In this document: positions 26,271 through 34,782 of the stretch, in pieces
Numbering within the stretch: the stretch's first letter is position 1
Layout of the letters: the number at the start of each line of letters is the position of its first letter
Source: an uncultured Desulfovibrio sp.
GTDB taxonomy: Bacteria; Desulfobacterota; Desulfovibrionia; Desulfovibrionales; Desulfovibrionaceae
Length of the DNA: 64,000 nucleotides
Direction of reading: 5' to 3'
Assembly: GCA_913063155.1 (NCBI GenBank)
Contig: CAJXYU010000002.1
Location: forward strand, 124,001-188,000
The notes under the pieces: generated by a model
Database searches by the model: none
What the model was told of the DNA's origin: nothing
Seen by the model: the letters and a program-made list of their open reading frames with translations, nothing else
Program-made: the position numbers and the translations under genes

Positions 26271-28043
26271 TCAGGCGGCGGCTTCTCCCGGCCCCTGGGC
26301 CACGCAGCGATCCACTTCCCTGATCTTTTTGAGAATTTTCTTGGCGATGCGTTTGAACTCACCCAGATCCTTGGGCTCGTAATGGTGTTTGGCTCTTGTC
26401 AGGCCTGCCAGATCGATGGTTTCGTTGAACAGGTAGGGGATGTAGAGCGGTTCGCTCTTCACGAACATCTCCACCTGTTGGATGGTCTGGTGTATTTCAT
26501 TTTGGTTTTGGGCGACTTTCTTGAACAGCTTGCTGAGCCGTTTTTCCACATTGCGGAGTGAAACCGTCCATTCGTGGCTCATGGGCGCTACAATGAACTT
26601 GCTGCCGTGTTTGTGGCAATCCATGAGGTTGCCCATGAAGGTGTCCACACTGCCGGGCGCAGAGGCCAACAGCCCTTTCTGATGGCATTGACCCAAGTCC
26701 ACCATGTGGGTGCCTTCGATGACCGCTCCGCCGCCGTAGAGGTTGAAGATGGCCATGTCCGATTTGCGGATATCCTGCTCCATTTCCCGTTTCGAGGTCA
26801 GGTACTGCACGGTGGAGATGATCTCCTCGCCGTGTGCGTTTTTAAGTCTCTGGTGGAACTTGGGATTGAATGTGCGAACAGCCCGAGAAGCGTGGTGTCC
26901 CTCGGAGTGAGAGCGGTCTCCTGCCCATGCGAAATCCTGCCCGACAAGGACGATGTGACTGACCTGCACCCAACGCAGGAAGCGGGTCAGGGTAAGGCTG
27001 ACGTTGCCGCCGGCGTCAAGAACCAGTTCTCGGCCCTGCATGACGAAAGTGCCCATGCCGCCCAAGGTCCACAAGGGGATGGTGGGGCCGGGGTAACGCT
27101 CCACCAGTTCCGGGTTGCATTTTGTGGAATAGACCAGGGGAACGTCTTTTGCGAATTCGGGGTCGAGATGGTCGTAGGACCGCAGCATGCTGTCGTCGTA
27201 GTCGATGGCCAGGCAGAAGTTGGGTTTGAGGCCGTGTCTCTGCAGGATGGGCATGCTCTGAAGGGCGGTGGTGTAAAGGGCGTATCCCCTGTTTTCCTTG
27301 AGCTTGGGCGCGAATTCGGCCAGGGAAGGCCCTGCGCCGAGGATGACGGCGCCAACGCCTTTGCCGCGTCCTTCAAGAGGCAGCAGGCTGCCGTCGTTCA
27401 TGGCTCGTTTGAAGTTTTTGAGTTCGTTGCCCACCATGATGTCCTGGCGGAAACGCAGAGTGGCCAGTTCAACGGTGAAGTTTTCCAGTTTCTGTTTCAC
27501 AACCCGGCTCCACTTGGCGTATTCCGGCCCCAGTTGCTGGCTGGGGATATCCAGGCGCATGTGGATCTGGCCGTAGATATACTGCAGGTCCAGGTTCTTG
27601 ATGACCTGGAACAAGTAGTTCTCGTCCGGGAGACAGAAGTGCAGTTTCTTTGCCGCTATGAAAGGTTCGAAATCGGTCTGCCCCAGGCAGGCCATAAGCA
27701 TTTCGGGCCGGGGCTCCAAGACTATGACCTTGTGGGAGTCCGGGGAGTTCATGAGCAGGTGGTTGATGCCGTACCCCAGGTTGCACCCCACGATGATGGT
27801 GGCGCTTGTGTGGGCCTTTTCCGGTCCGGGCACCCACTTCTCGTAGAACTGGAACGGTGGTATGGTTTCAAACATTCCGGTTCCGTTCTCGAGTTTCCAA
27901 TCGAGAATTTTCCATTTGTTTTCAAAAAGCTTCTCGTGCAGAGCCTGCTCGTCATATTTCTGGCCGGAGAGCCATTTGAATATTGGATGACCAATTTTTT
28001 CAAATAGTTCGAGGTTCTTTTTGATAAAGGGGTAACCTGCCAT
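26271..28043 (-). CDS. Motility accessory factor-type (DUF115) glycosyltransferase
   Basis: 590 aa from the ATG at 28043 (AAAGGA upstream). The central domain (about 210-420) carries GAGPSLAEFAPKLKEN and PNFCLAIDYDDSM, typical of the Maf/DUF115 family that modifies flagellins with nonulosonic acids; GQDFAW and GVNLSLT-like strands follow. Cytosolic. Flagellar genes are not in the window. Function as a flagellin glycosyltransferase is family-based inference. It is monocistronic and divergent from the cysteine synthase fusion. Confidence 0.82.
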   Translation of the reverse strand: MAGYPFIKKNLELFEKIGHPIFKWLSGQKYDEQALHEKLFENKWKILDWKLENGTGMFETIPPFQFYEKWVPGPEKAHTSATIIVGCNLGYGINHLLMNSPDSHKVIVLEPRPEMLMACLGQTDFEPFIAAKKLHFCLPDENYLFQVIKNLDLQYIYGQIHMRLDIPSQQLGPEYAKWSRVVKQKLENFTVELATLRFRQDIMVGNELKNFKRAMNDGSLLPLEGRGKGVGAVILGAGPSLAEFAPKLKENRGYALYTTALQSMPILQRHGLKPNFCLAIDYDDSMLRSYDHLDPEFAKDVPLVYSTKCNPELVERYPGPTIPLWTLGGMGTFVMQGRELVLDAGGNVSLTLTRFLRWVQVSHIVLVGQDFAWAGDRSHSEGHHASRAVRTFNPKFHQRLKNAHGEEIISTVQYLTSKREMEQDIRKSDMAIFNLYGGGAVIEGTHMVDLGQCHQKGLLASAPGSVDTFMGNLMDCHKHGSKFIVAPMSHEWTVSLRNVEKRLSKLFKKVAQNQNEIHQTIQQVEMFVKSEPLYIPYLFNETIDLAGLTRAKHHYEPKDLGEFKRIAKKILKKIREVDRCVAQGPGEAAA

Positions 28044-28179
28044 TTCTTGGTCCTTTCGTTGCGGTTTATCCGTTGCCGTGAAGGAAATGCACTTTGTGTG
28101 CCAGTTGCAGAGACTACGAATATGACCTACGTTGCCCGAAGATGATGCCAATTTTTCCCCGTGATTCCAAGGAAGTGTC

Positions 28180-30456
28180 ATGAAAAGCCGCATTCTCGAT
28201 TATATCGGCGATACGCCGTTGGTTGAAATCCGCAATCTGCTTCCCGGTTCCGACGTCAAGATTTTGGCCAAGATCGAATCCTGCAATCCCGGCGGCTCCA
28301 TCAAGGACCGGGTGGCCAAGGCCATGATCGAGGCGGCCGAGGCCTCCGGCGAACTGACCTCCGGGAAGACTGTCATCGAGGCTACCAGCGGCAACACCGG
28401 TATCGGACTGGCAATGGTCTGTGCGGTCAAAGGGTACAGGATCAAACTGTTCATGTCCGAGAACGCCAGCGAGGAGCGCAAGATGATCATGCGCGCCTAC
28501 GGGGCGGACATCGGGTTGACCCCCGGCCACATGGGTACGGACGGAGCCATTGAACTGGCCTACCGCCTGGCCCGCGAAGAACCGGGCAAATACGTGCTGG
28601 TGGACCAGTACAACAATCCGGCCTGCGTGGACGCGCACTACAACGGCACCGGCCTGGAGATATGGGAACAGACCGGGGGCGAAGTGACCCACGTGGTCTG
28701 TACCCTGGGAACTTCGGGCACGGCCATCGGATGCGCCAAGCGTTTGCACGAGATGGGCGACGTGCACGTGGCCGCGGTGGAGCCGTACGCCGGACACAGG
28801 ATTCAGGGACTCAAGAACATGCACGAGTCCTACCCGCCGGGCATTTACGACAAGTCTCAACTCGATGAAATTCTGCATGTGGAGGATGAAGAAGCCTTTG
28901 ACATGTGCAGAAGACTGGCGCGCGAGGAAGGGCTTTTCGTGGGCATGAGCTCCGGGGCGGCCATGGCCGGGGCGCTCAAGCTGGCGCAAGGGGTGAAACG
29001 GGGACTCATCGTGGTCATCCTGCCCGACGGCGGCGAACGCTACCTGAGCACGCCGCTTTTTGCCCCGAAGGATACCCAGGGACTGTCGGTCCACGACGTG
29101 GCGCGGGGCATGAAAAGCCTGAGCACTTCTGACGGCATGGGACTTTACACCATGGGGCCGAGCCTGGACAATCCGGACGGTCTGGATTCCTGGCGGCGGC
29201 TGGTCATGCTGGACGTCATGGCCCGTTATCTTCAGTCTCGCAACATTGCCTGCAGCACGGCGGCCGGACTCGCCGACATGGACGACCGCACCCTTGCCGC
29301 CGCGCGTGCGTCCGGTCGGAGCAGGGCCGACTATGTGGAAGCCACGCGCACGGGCATTATGGAACGGGCGGCGCAAATGGGCGTCATGGAGACCATGGGG
29401 TGGCCTCTGGCGGATGCCGGGCGCGAAACCGCGTTGGAGTTGTGCCGCAAGCTGCTGGGCAAGGGGCTGGCCTACGAGAAGCTGCGCAGCGTGTATTTCG
29501 ACGTGTTCCGCGACGCACGATACGGCGAACTGGGCACCCAGGACATGGAGAAGGTTTCGGCGGGCAGGACCGTTGACCTGGATGCTTACGTCAAGGACAA
29601 TCCTTTGGATTTTACTCTGTTCAAGCGCGCCACTCTGCAGGATTTGAAACTGGGCGACGTGCTGGAGACTCCGTGGGGCAACGTGCGGCCCACCTGGTTT
29701 CTGCAGCATGCGGCGGCGGCCCTGACCGGCCTTTCGCGCATCGATGTCTTCGTGGGCAGCGAGGCGCACCGTTTTCCACATCTGGAAAATCTGCGGGCCA
29801 TCTGGTCGGTGGCGGGCAAGGAACTTCAGGCCTGGATGGTGGGCAAGCATGTGACCGCTGAAGAGGGCGTGACCTTGGCGGACGTCATCGAGCAGGCGGG
29901 CAATGCCCGTGCCGTCCGGTTCTGGCTGCTTTCCGGTTTCTACCGCAAGTCCCTGTCCGCAAGCGGTGAAGGCGTGGCCATGTGGACCCGGAACTGGCGC
30001 AAGGTTCAGGAAGGCGCGGCAAACCTGTGCCTTGCCTCGGCCAATCGTGGCAGCGACGTGACCGAAGAGGCGGAGCAGGCCGTGTTCGACCTCAAGGCCG
30101 GGTTCGGCGAGGCCATGGAAAACGATCTTTCCCTGCATCATTTCTGGCCGGTGCTGTTCCGGTTCATCAAACAGGTCAACGGCTGGTGCGCCAAGGGCGA
30201 CCTTTCCGGCGCAGCCGTCCGCCTGTGCCTGGACCAGCTCATGGCCGTGGACGACGTGCTCGGCATCCTGGATCGTCGTCATCTTCCCGTGGCTCTCTCT
30301 GCGCTTCCCGAGGACGTGCAGCAGATGGTGGCCGACCGCCAGAAGGCTCGTGCCGCCAAAGACTATGCAGAATCCGACCGGATGCGCGACGCCATCGCCG
30401 CACAGGGATTCCGGGTTGAGGACGCCGCGTCCGGCCCGAGAGTCTTTCCGGCCTAA
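28180..30456 (+). CDS. Cysteine synthase fused to a degenerate cysteinyl-tRNA synthetase-like domain
   Basis: 758 aa. Residues 1-300 are a complete PLP-dependent O-acetylserine sulfhydrylase: NPGGSIKDR with the PLP Lys, TSGNTGIG, and GTSGTAIG phosphate loop. Residues ~320-758 resemble CysRS: LYTMGPSLDNPDGLDSWRRL sits where CysRS has its Cys-GPTVY and HIGH motif, FPHLEN matches the FPHHEN region, and the end (QKARAAKDYAESDRMRDAIA) matches the CysRS C-terminus. HIGH and KMSKS are both lost and the first zinc Cys is Met, so aminoacylation is unlikely. The tail may bind tRNA or sense Cys-tRNA status (speculation). A nitroreductase gene follows. Confidence 0.88.
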   Translation: MKSRILDYIGDTPLVEIRNLLPGSDVKILAKIESCNPGGSIKDRVAKAMIEAAEASGELTSGKTVIEATSGNTGIGLAMVCAVKGYRIKLFMSENASEERKMIMRAYGADIGLTPGHMGTDGAIELAYRLAREEPGKYVLVDQYNNPACVDAHYNGTGLEIWEQTGGEVTHVVCTLGTSGTAIGCAKRLHEMGDVHVAAVEPYAGHRIQGLKNMHESYPPGIYDKSQLDEILHVEDEEAFDMCRRLAREEGLFVGMSSGAAMAGALKLAQGVKRGLIVVILPDGGERYLSTPLFAPKDTQGLSVHDVARGMKSLSTSDGMGLYTMGPSLDNPDGLDSWRRLVMLDVMARYLQSRNIACSTAAGLADMDDRTLAAARASGRSRADYVEATRTGIMERAAQMGVMETMGWPLADAGRETALELCRKLLGKGLAYEKLRSVYFDVFRDARYGELGTQDMEKVSAGRTVDLDAYVKDNPLDFTLFKRATLQDLKLGDVLETPWGNVRPTWFLQHAAAALTGLSRIDVFVGSEAHRFPHLENLRAIWSVAGKELQAWMVGKHVTAEEGVTLADVIEQAGNARAVRFWLLSGFYRKSLSASGEGVAMWTRNWRKVQEGAANLCLASANRGSDVTEEAEQAVFDLKAGFGEAMENDLSLHHFWPVLFRFIKQVNGWCAKGDLSGAAVRLCLDQLMAVDDVLGILDRRHLPVALSALPEDVQQMVADRQKARAAKDYAESDRMRDAIAAQGFRVEDAASGPRVFPA

Positions 30457-30473
30457 ACCGAAGAGGTGTCATC

Positions 30474-31028
30474 ATGAAATTGCTTGAGCCCATCGTCACC
30501 CGCCGCAGCATTCGCAAATTCAAGGACGACCCCGTTTCGGACGCACAGGTGGAGCTGCTGCTGCAGGCGGCCCATCTGGCGCCCTCCGGCAGCAACACGC
30601 AGCCGTGGACCTACATCGTGGTGCGTTCCGAGGAAACGCGCCGCAAGGTCATGGAGGTTTCGCACGAACAGAAGTGGATGATGCAGGCCCCGGTGTTCCT
30701 GGTTTGCGTGGCCGATTTGGGCGTGCGCATCAAGGAAGGCGATCTGCCCGCCATCAATGAGGAAAGCGCGTTGCCGGAAGTGAAGCTCATCATCCGGGAC
30801 GCCGCCATCAGTGTGGACCACCTGGTGCTTCAGGCCGAATCCATGGGGCTGGGCACCTGTTGGGTAGCCTGGTTCAGGAACGAGGAAATCCGTCCGGTGC
30901 TCGGTATTCCCGACAGCCACTACGTGGTGGCCGTGGTGCCGGTGGGCGTGCCCGATCAGACTCCCATGCCCCGCCCCCGCAAGGAGTTCGGCTCCATGAT
31001 CTACAGGGAGAAGTGGGGACAGAGCTAA
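30474..31028 (+). CDS. Nitroreductase-family flavoprotein
   Basis: A 184-aa FMN-dependent oxidoreductase. The N-terminal RRSIRKFKDDPV (FMN phosphate contacts) and HLAPSGSNTQPW (substrate/FMN) motifs are typical, and GLGTCWVAWF lies in the FMN-binding C-terminal half. It lies 17 bp after the cysteine synthase fusion and is likely co-transcribed. The natural substrate is unknown; the family reduces nitroaromatics, quinones and flavins. Confidence 0.88.
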   Translation: MKLLEPIVTRRSIRKFKDDPVSDAQVELLLQAAHLAPSGSNTQPWTYIVVRSEETRRKVMEVSHEQKWMMQAPVFLVCVADLGVRIKEGDLPAINEESALPEVKLIIRDAAISVDHLVLQAESMGLGTCWVAWFRNEEIRPVLGIPDSHYVVAVVPVGVPDQTPMPRPRKEFGSMIYREKWGQS

Positions 31029-31182
31029 GCTGCCCCCGTATCAGGTTTCATCGGCCTCCACCCTCCGCAAAACGGCTTGCCTGTGTCCGGAGTATTGCCG
31101 GAGGAACGAAGTTTGTTTGCGCCATATCGTATTTTGTGTATTGATGGGAGCATCGGAGTGACTCCAAGCAAGGGGGCAAGCG

Positions 31183-32106
31183 ATGCAATCCATCGTCCAA
31201 TGTGCTGTCCTGGCGCTCTTGATTGCCGTGACCGGGTGCGCTCACGTGCAGGGATCGAATTTCGCCAAATTCCATGAGGCCGTCGCCGAGGTCCAGAAAA
31301 GCGTGGACTCGGTTTCCGAGGACAACCTGGAGGCCAACAAGGAGTTCTTCATCGAATCGGTCGTGAAACAGGAAGTGAGCCTGCCGCAGCTGGGCCTCAG
31401 CTTCCTGGATGCCGATGGCGAGGATCCGTATTTCTGGAAGCCCCGGTCCACCATCCTGTACCTGGAACTCAAACGCGCCCATTTCGGCCTGCTCAAACTC
31501 AACGCCGCGCTTCTGAAATACGCGGCGGTCCTGGAGACTCTGGCCACCACCGACTTTCTCAGCCATGCCGAGATGCAGCAGATGGCCCGGGACATCAATA
31601 CCAATTCGCTTCAGGCCATGGCCGCCCTCGAAATAGACCTGGGTGACGACTTTGACGGCGCATTGCTGGGCACTGCCGCGGCCGCGCTTATGGAGCGGTA
31701 CGTGCTCACCAGGCAGAAAGCCCTTCTGTATGAACTCATCGAGGCGAATCAGGGAGCGGTGCGGCAGGTCTGCGACCACGTCATTGACTACATTCGGGTG
31801 GGGTTGCTGCCTGATGTTACGGCCGGCTATCAGGACCGCCTTGAATCCGCCCTTGGGGACAGCAGTGGGCTTCTGACAAGGCGGGAACAGGTGGAGGCCG
31901 TTCTCAAGGTCAATGAGGACACAGTGGAATTGCTGGAACTGCTCAAATCCATCGAGTTGGTCTACGCCGCCCTGCCCGCAGCCCACCGCGATCTGCAGAA
32001 GACGGATGGCGACAGCGTGCTGGCCGGGATCAACAGCTTGTTCGATTACGCCATTCGTTTGCAGGGCGTGTACGATTCCATGCAAAAGAAAGGAGCTGAA
32101 TCATGA
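31183..32106 (+). CDS. Hypothetical lipoprotein
   Basis: A 307-aa lipoprotein: signal peptide with lipobox VTGC (Cys at residue 19), ribosome-binding site AAGGGGG. The mature part is almost entirely helical with no further membrane segment. It includes EAVAEVQKSVDSVSEDNLEA and AEMQQMARDINTNSLQAMAA. No family recognised. It overlaps the next gene by ATGA, suggesting the two products are made in a fixed ratio. Confidence 0.75.
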   Translation: MQSIVQCAVLALLIAVTGCAHVQGSNFAKFHEAVAEVQKSVDSVSEDNLEANKEFFIESVVKQEVSLPQLGLSFLDADGEDPYFWKPRSTILYLELKRAHFGLLKLNAALLKYAAVLETLATTDFLSHAEMQQMARDINTNSLQAMAALEIDLGDDFDGALLGTAAAALMERYVLTRQKALLYELIEANQGAVRQVCDHVIDYIRVGLLPDVTAGYQDRLESALGDSSGLLTRREQVEAVLKVNEDTVELLELLKSIELVYAALPAAHRDLQKTDGDSVLAGINSLFDYAIRLQGVYDSMQKKGAES

Positions 32107-32489
32107 GTGCTGAACGGAAACAGAAGATTCGTTTCATCAATGTGCTCGCGTCCCTGCGCAACGAGCTCTATTTCGAGCGTTTGGAACAGTTGGAGGCGGC
32201 CCGCAATCCGGATATTCCGGATGCAAGGCGCAAGGAGCACCTGGAATGGGCGCAGGCCCTCGAGGGCTGGTCAAAACGTATCAAGGTGGAAATGGACGAG
32301 CTTCGCACCGGTTTTCTCCGCCAGTGGCTGGACGGCGCCGACGTCATGGTCCAAGAGATGGCCAGAGCGACTGCAAAGGTGGATGAGGTCCATAAGGACA
32401 TGGAACAGACTGTCGAGGACGCCCAGGTCTTCGTGCGGCTGGTGGGCAAGCTTGATGACGTTATCGGCATCGTCAGGCCGTTCCTCTGA
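32103..32489 (+). CDS. Hypothetical helical protein coupled to the upstream lipoprotein
   Basis: A 128-aa protein without signal peptide, predicted almost all helical from its composition (e.g. FINVLASLRNELYFERLEQL; EMARATAKVDEVHKDMEQTV). Start codon overlaps the stop of the lipoprotein gene (ATGA). No family recognised. Followed by a strong bidirectional terminator. Confidence 0.7.
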   Translation: MSAERKQKIRFINVLASLRNELYFERLEQLEAARNPDIPDARRKEHLEWAQALEGWSKRIKVEMDELRTGFLRQWLDGADVMVQEMARATAKVDEVHKDMEQTVEDAQVFVRLVGKLDDVIGIVRPFL

Positions 32490-32534
32490 AGACTGGCGGA
32501 AAACGGTGGAGTATGACTTTTTAGCCAAAATCAA

Positions 32535-32570
32535 CAAGAAAAGGGCTGCCTGATGGCAGCCCTTTTCTTG
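32535..32570. terminator. Bidirectional intrinsic terminator
   Basis: A 16-bp perfect stem (32535-32550 with 32555-32570) around a TGAT loop, with A-rich and T-rich flanks on opposite sides. It separates the convergent helical-protein and sigma-54 activator genes. Confidence 0.85.
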
Positions 32571-32589
32571 TGATTCATGTGTCGGCCCG

Positions 32590-34164
32590 TTATTCGAGCT
32601 TCTTTTTTCTGCGTGACTTGTGCTGCGAGAACCGCTTCACATCGATGCCGTACTTTTTCACCTTGTAGTTGACGATACGGTACGACACGCGCAGGTCGCG
32701 GGCGGCCTGGAGCATGTTCCCGGAGGTCTTCTTCAGGGAATCCACCAGCAGCTCCTGTTCGAACTTGGCCACGGCCTCGCCGAAGCTCAGATTGGTGCCC
32801 GTCGCGGAACTTTCCGCGGTCTGCAGGGTGGGCGGCAGGTGGTAGGTGCGGATGACTTCCTCTTCGCAGACCAGCACGGCGCGCTCCACGCAGTTTCGCA
32901 GTTCGCGTACGTTGCCGGGCCAGTGGTACATGGTCAGCAGTTCTATGGCCGGGGTGGAGATACGCTTGACCTCCTTGCTGTATTCATTGGTAAACTCCTC
33001 CAGGAAGTGCTCGCTGAGGGGCAGGATGTCCTCGCGGCGTTCCTTGAGCGGGGGAATGAAAACCGGGAATACGTTGATGCGGTAATAGAGGTCTTCGCGG
33101 AACAGTCCCTTTTCCAGCAGGTCTTCCAGGGGTTGGTGTGTGGCGCAGATGAGCCGCACGTCCACGGTGATGGTCTGCTCGGAGCCCACGCGCTGGATTT
33201 CCTTTTCCTGGATGGCGCGCAGGACCTTGGCCTGAGCGTCCAGGGAGAGTTCACCAATTTCGTCCAGGAACAGGGTGCCCTGGTCGGCCACTTCAAAAAG
33301 ACCCCGTTTGGTCTGGAATGCCCCGGTAAATGCGCCTTTCTGGTGCCCGAAGAGCTCGGACTCAATGAGTTCCGAGGGCAGGGCCGCGCAGTTGAGCTTG
33401 ATGAGCGGCTTGTCGGCACGTGGGCTGGTCGCGTGAATGTACTCGGCCAGTAGTTCCTTCCCGGTGCCGGACTCGCCGCGCAGCAGGACGGTGGCGCGGC
33501 TGGGAGCCACTTGGCGAGCCTGGCGCAGGACCATGCGCATGGCCTTGGAGGCGGCCACGAAGTTGGCCGGAGGCGGCGCATCGCCGGCCTGGGCGATGAC
33601 ACCCTGGGCCAGCAGGTGGTTCTGCATGGCCATCTCTTCCTGAAGTTGGGCCACCTGATGGGCAATGAACCCGGCCACCACTTCCAGGAAGCTCTTGTGT
33701 CCGAGCATGTCGTCCATGGGAATGAGCGGCACGTCCACGCTCAGTGCACCGATGACGTCGGTCTTCCCCTTGGAGCGGTTGATGATGGGAACGCAGATGA
33801 AGCCGAGCTTTTTGAGTTCATCCTCGGAGCGGCCGAAGGCCTTGTTCAGGAATTCGGGGTCGTCCGACATGCGCGGCACGATGATGGACTCGCCCTTTTC
33901 GAACACGCGTCCGATGACACCGCGACCCGGCGCGTAGGTCACCTCGTCGGCGGCGGCAGGGCTGTGTGTCAGGGAGAGCTTCAGGTTCTCGGTCTTGGGA
34001 TCCATGATGACCATGAAGGCCCGCACGTATCCCATGTCTTCGGCCAGAAGCCTGAGCAGGGTGTTCAGGCTCTCCTCCAGGGGAACCTGTTTGGCCAATT
34101 CTTCCTGTACCTGCTTCATCGTCGTCAGGTACGCGATGTCCGGAGCGTCCTGCGTCTGTATCAT
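32590..34164 (-). CDS. Sigma-54-dependent transcriptional activator with GAF domain
   Basis: A 524-aa enhancer-binding protein of NifA architecture. GAF is at about 20-170. The AAA+ domain (about 200-430) has Walker A GESGTGKE, the sigma-54 contact loop GAFTGAF, and Walker [12 protein letters not shown] Fis-type helix-turn-helix lies near residues 480-515 ([20 protein letters not shown]). The ligand is unknown. It lies 18 bp downstream of iorB on the same strand, so it may be co-transcribed with, and regulate, the indolepyruvate oxidoreductase genes (inference). Confidence 0.92.
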   Translation of the reverse strand: MIQTQDAPDIAYLTTMKQVQEELAKQVPLEESLNTLLRLLAEDMGYVRAFMVIMDPKTENLKLSLTHSPAAADEVTYAPGRGVIGRVFEKGESIIVPRMSDDPEFLNKAFGRSEDELKKLGFICVPIINRSKGKTDVIGALSVDVPLIPMDDMLGHKSFLEVVAGFIAHQVAQLQEEMAMQNHLLAQGVIAQAGDAPPPANFVAASKAMRMVLRQARQVAPSRATVLLRGESGTGKELLAEYIHATSPRADKPLIKLNCAALPSELIESELFGHQKGAFTGAFQTKRGLFEVADQGTLFLDEIGELSLDAQAKVLRAIQEKEIQRVGSEQTITVDVRLICATHQPLEDLLEKGLFREDLYYRINVFPVFIPPLKERREDILPLSEHFLEEFTNEYSKEVKRISTPAIELLTMYHWPGNVRELRNCVERAVLVCEEEVIRTYHLPPTLQTAESSATGTNLSFGEAVAKFEQELLVDSLKKTSGNMLQAARDLRVSYRIVNYKVKKYGIDVKRFSQHKSRRKKKLE

Positions 34165-34182
34165 GTGTCTTCCGTTGTCTGT

Positions 34183-34782
34183 TTAGGCTTCGGACATGGC
34201 CGCGAAGCCAAGTTCGAGCGCCTTGAGGTTAACATCGACGATCTTGGCCGGCATGTTGGCCTTGATGGTCTCTGCGATCGTCTCCTTGTCCATGGGCACG
34301 GCTCCGGTGGCGACCAATGCGCCGATAAGCGCGATGTTGCCCGACTGCACGGCGCCGGCTTCCTGGCCGAGGCTCTGGCAGGGCAGGTAATGGGCCCTGT
34401 CCGTGCATTCGGCCACGCGGGCCTGGACTTCTTCTATCTTTACGTTCTCCATTTTGCCCATGGACACGGCCAGGGGCGGAAGGAATTCGGTACTGGAGAG
34501 CACCAGGCCGCCTTTGCGCAGATAGGGCATGGCGCGCAAGGTTTCCAGCGGCTCGAAGCCCATGAGGATGTCGGCTTCGCCGGCTCCGATCTTGGGACTT
34601 TTGCAGCCGATGAGCACCGTGGATTCGACCACGCCGCCGCGCTGGGCCATGCCGTGGATTTCGCCGGAGGTGACGGGCAGGCCCGCGGCCAGGACGGATT
34701 TCGCCAGCAGCGTGGTTGCGGTCAGGGTACCCTGGCCGCCCACGCCGGTCATCATTATGCGGATGGGGGTGATGTCGCTCAT
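34183..34782 (-). CDS. iorB: Indolepyruvate:ferredoxin oxidoreductase beta subunit
   Basis: A 199-aa gamma-domain subunit of the 2-oxoacid:ferredoxin oxidoreductase family. MTGVGGQGTLTATTLLA near the N-terminus and GEIHGMAQRGG are the family hallmarks; AGEADILMGFEPLETLRA follows. With IorA it oxidatively decarboxylates arylpyruvates from aromatic amino acids to aryl-acetyl-CoA, reducing ferredoxin. Its ATG directly follows the iorA stop. Confidence 0.93.
   Translation of the reverse strand: MSDITPIRIMMTGVGGQGTLTATTLLAKSVLAAGLPVTSGEIHGMAQRGGVVESTVLIGCKSPKIGAGEADILMGFEPLETLRAMPYLRKGGLVLSSTEFLPPLAVSMGKMENVKIEEVQARVAECTDRAHYLPCQSLGQEAGAVQSGNIALIGALVATGAVPMDKETIAETIKANMPAKIVDVNLKALELGFAAMSEA

Noticed and set aside
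28114-30282. Very long open frame antisense to the cysteine synthase fusion
   Set aside because: High GC at third codon positions of the true gene leaves the opposite strand open; the translation is rich in His, Gly and Arg with no family resemblance.
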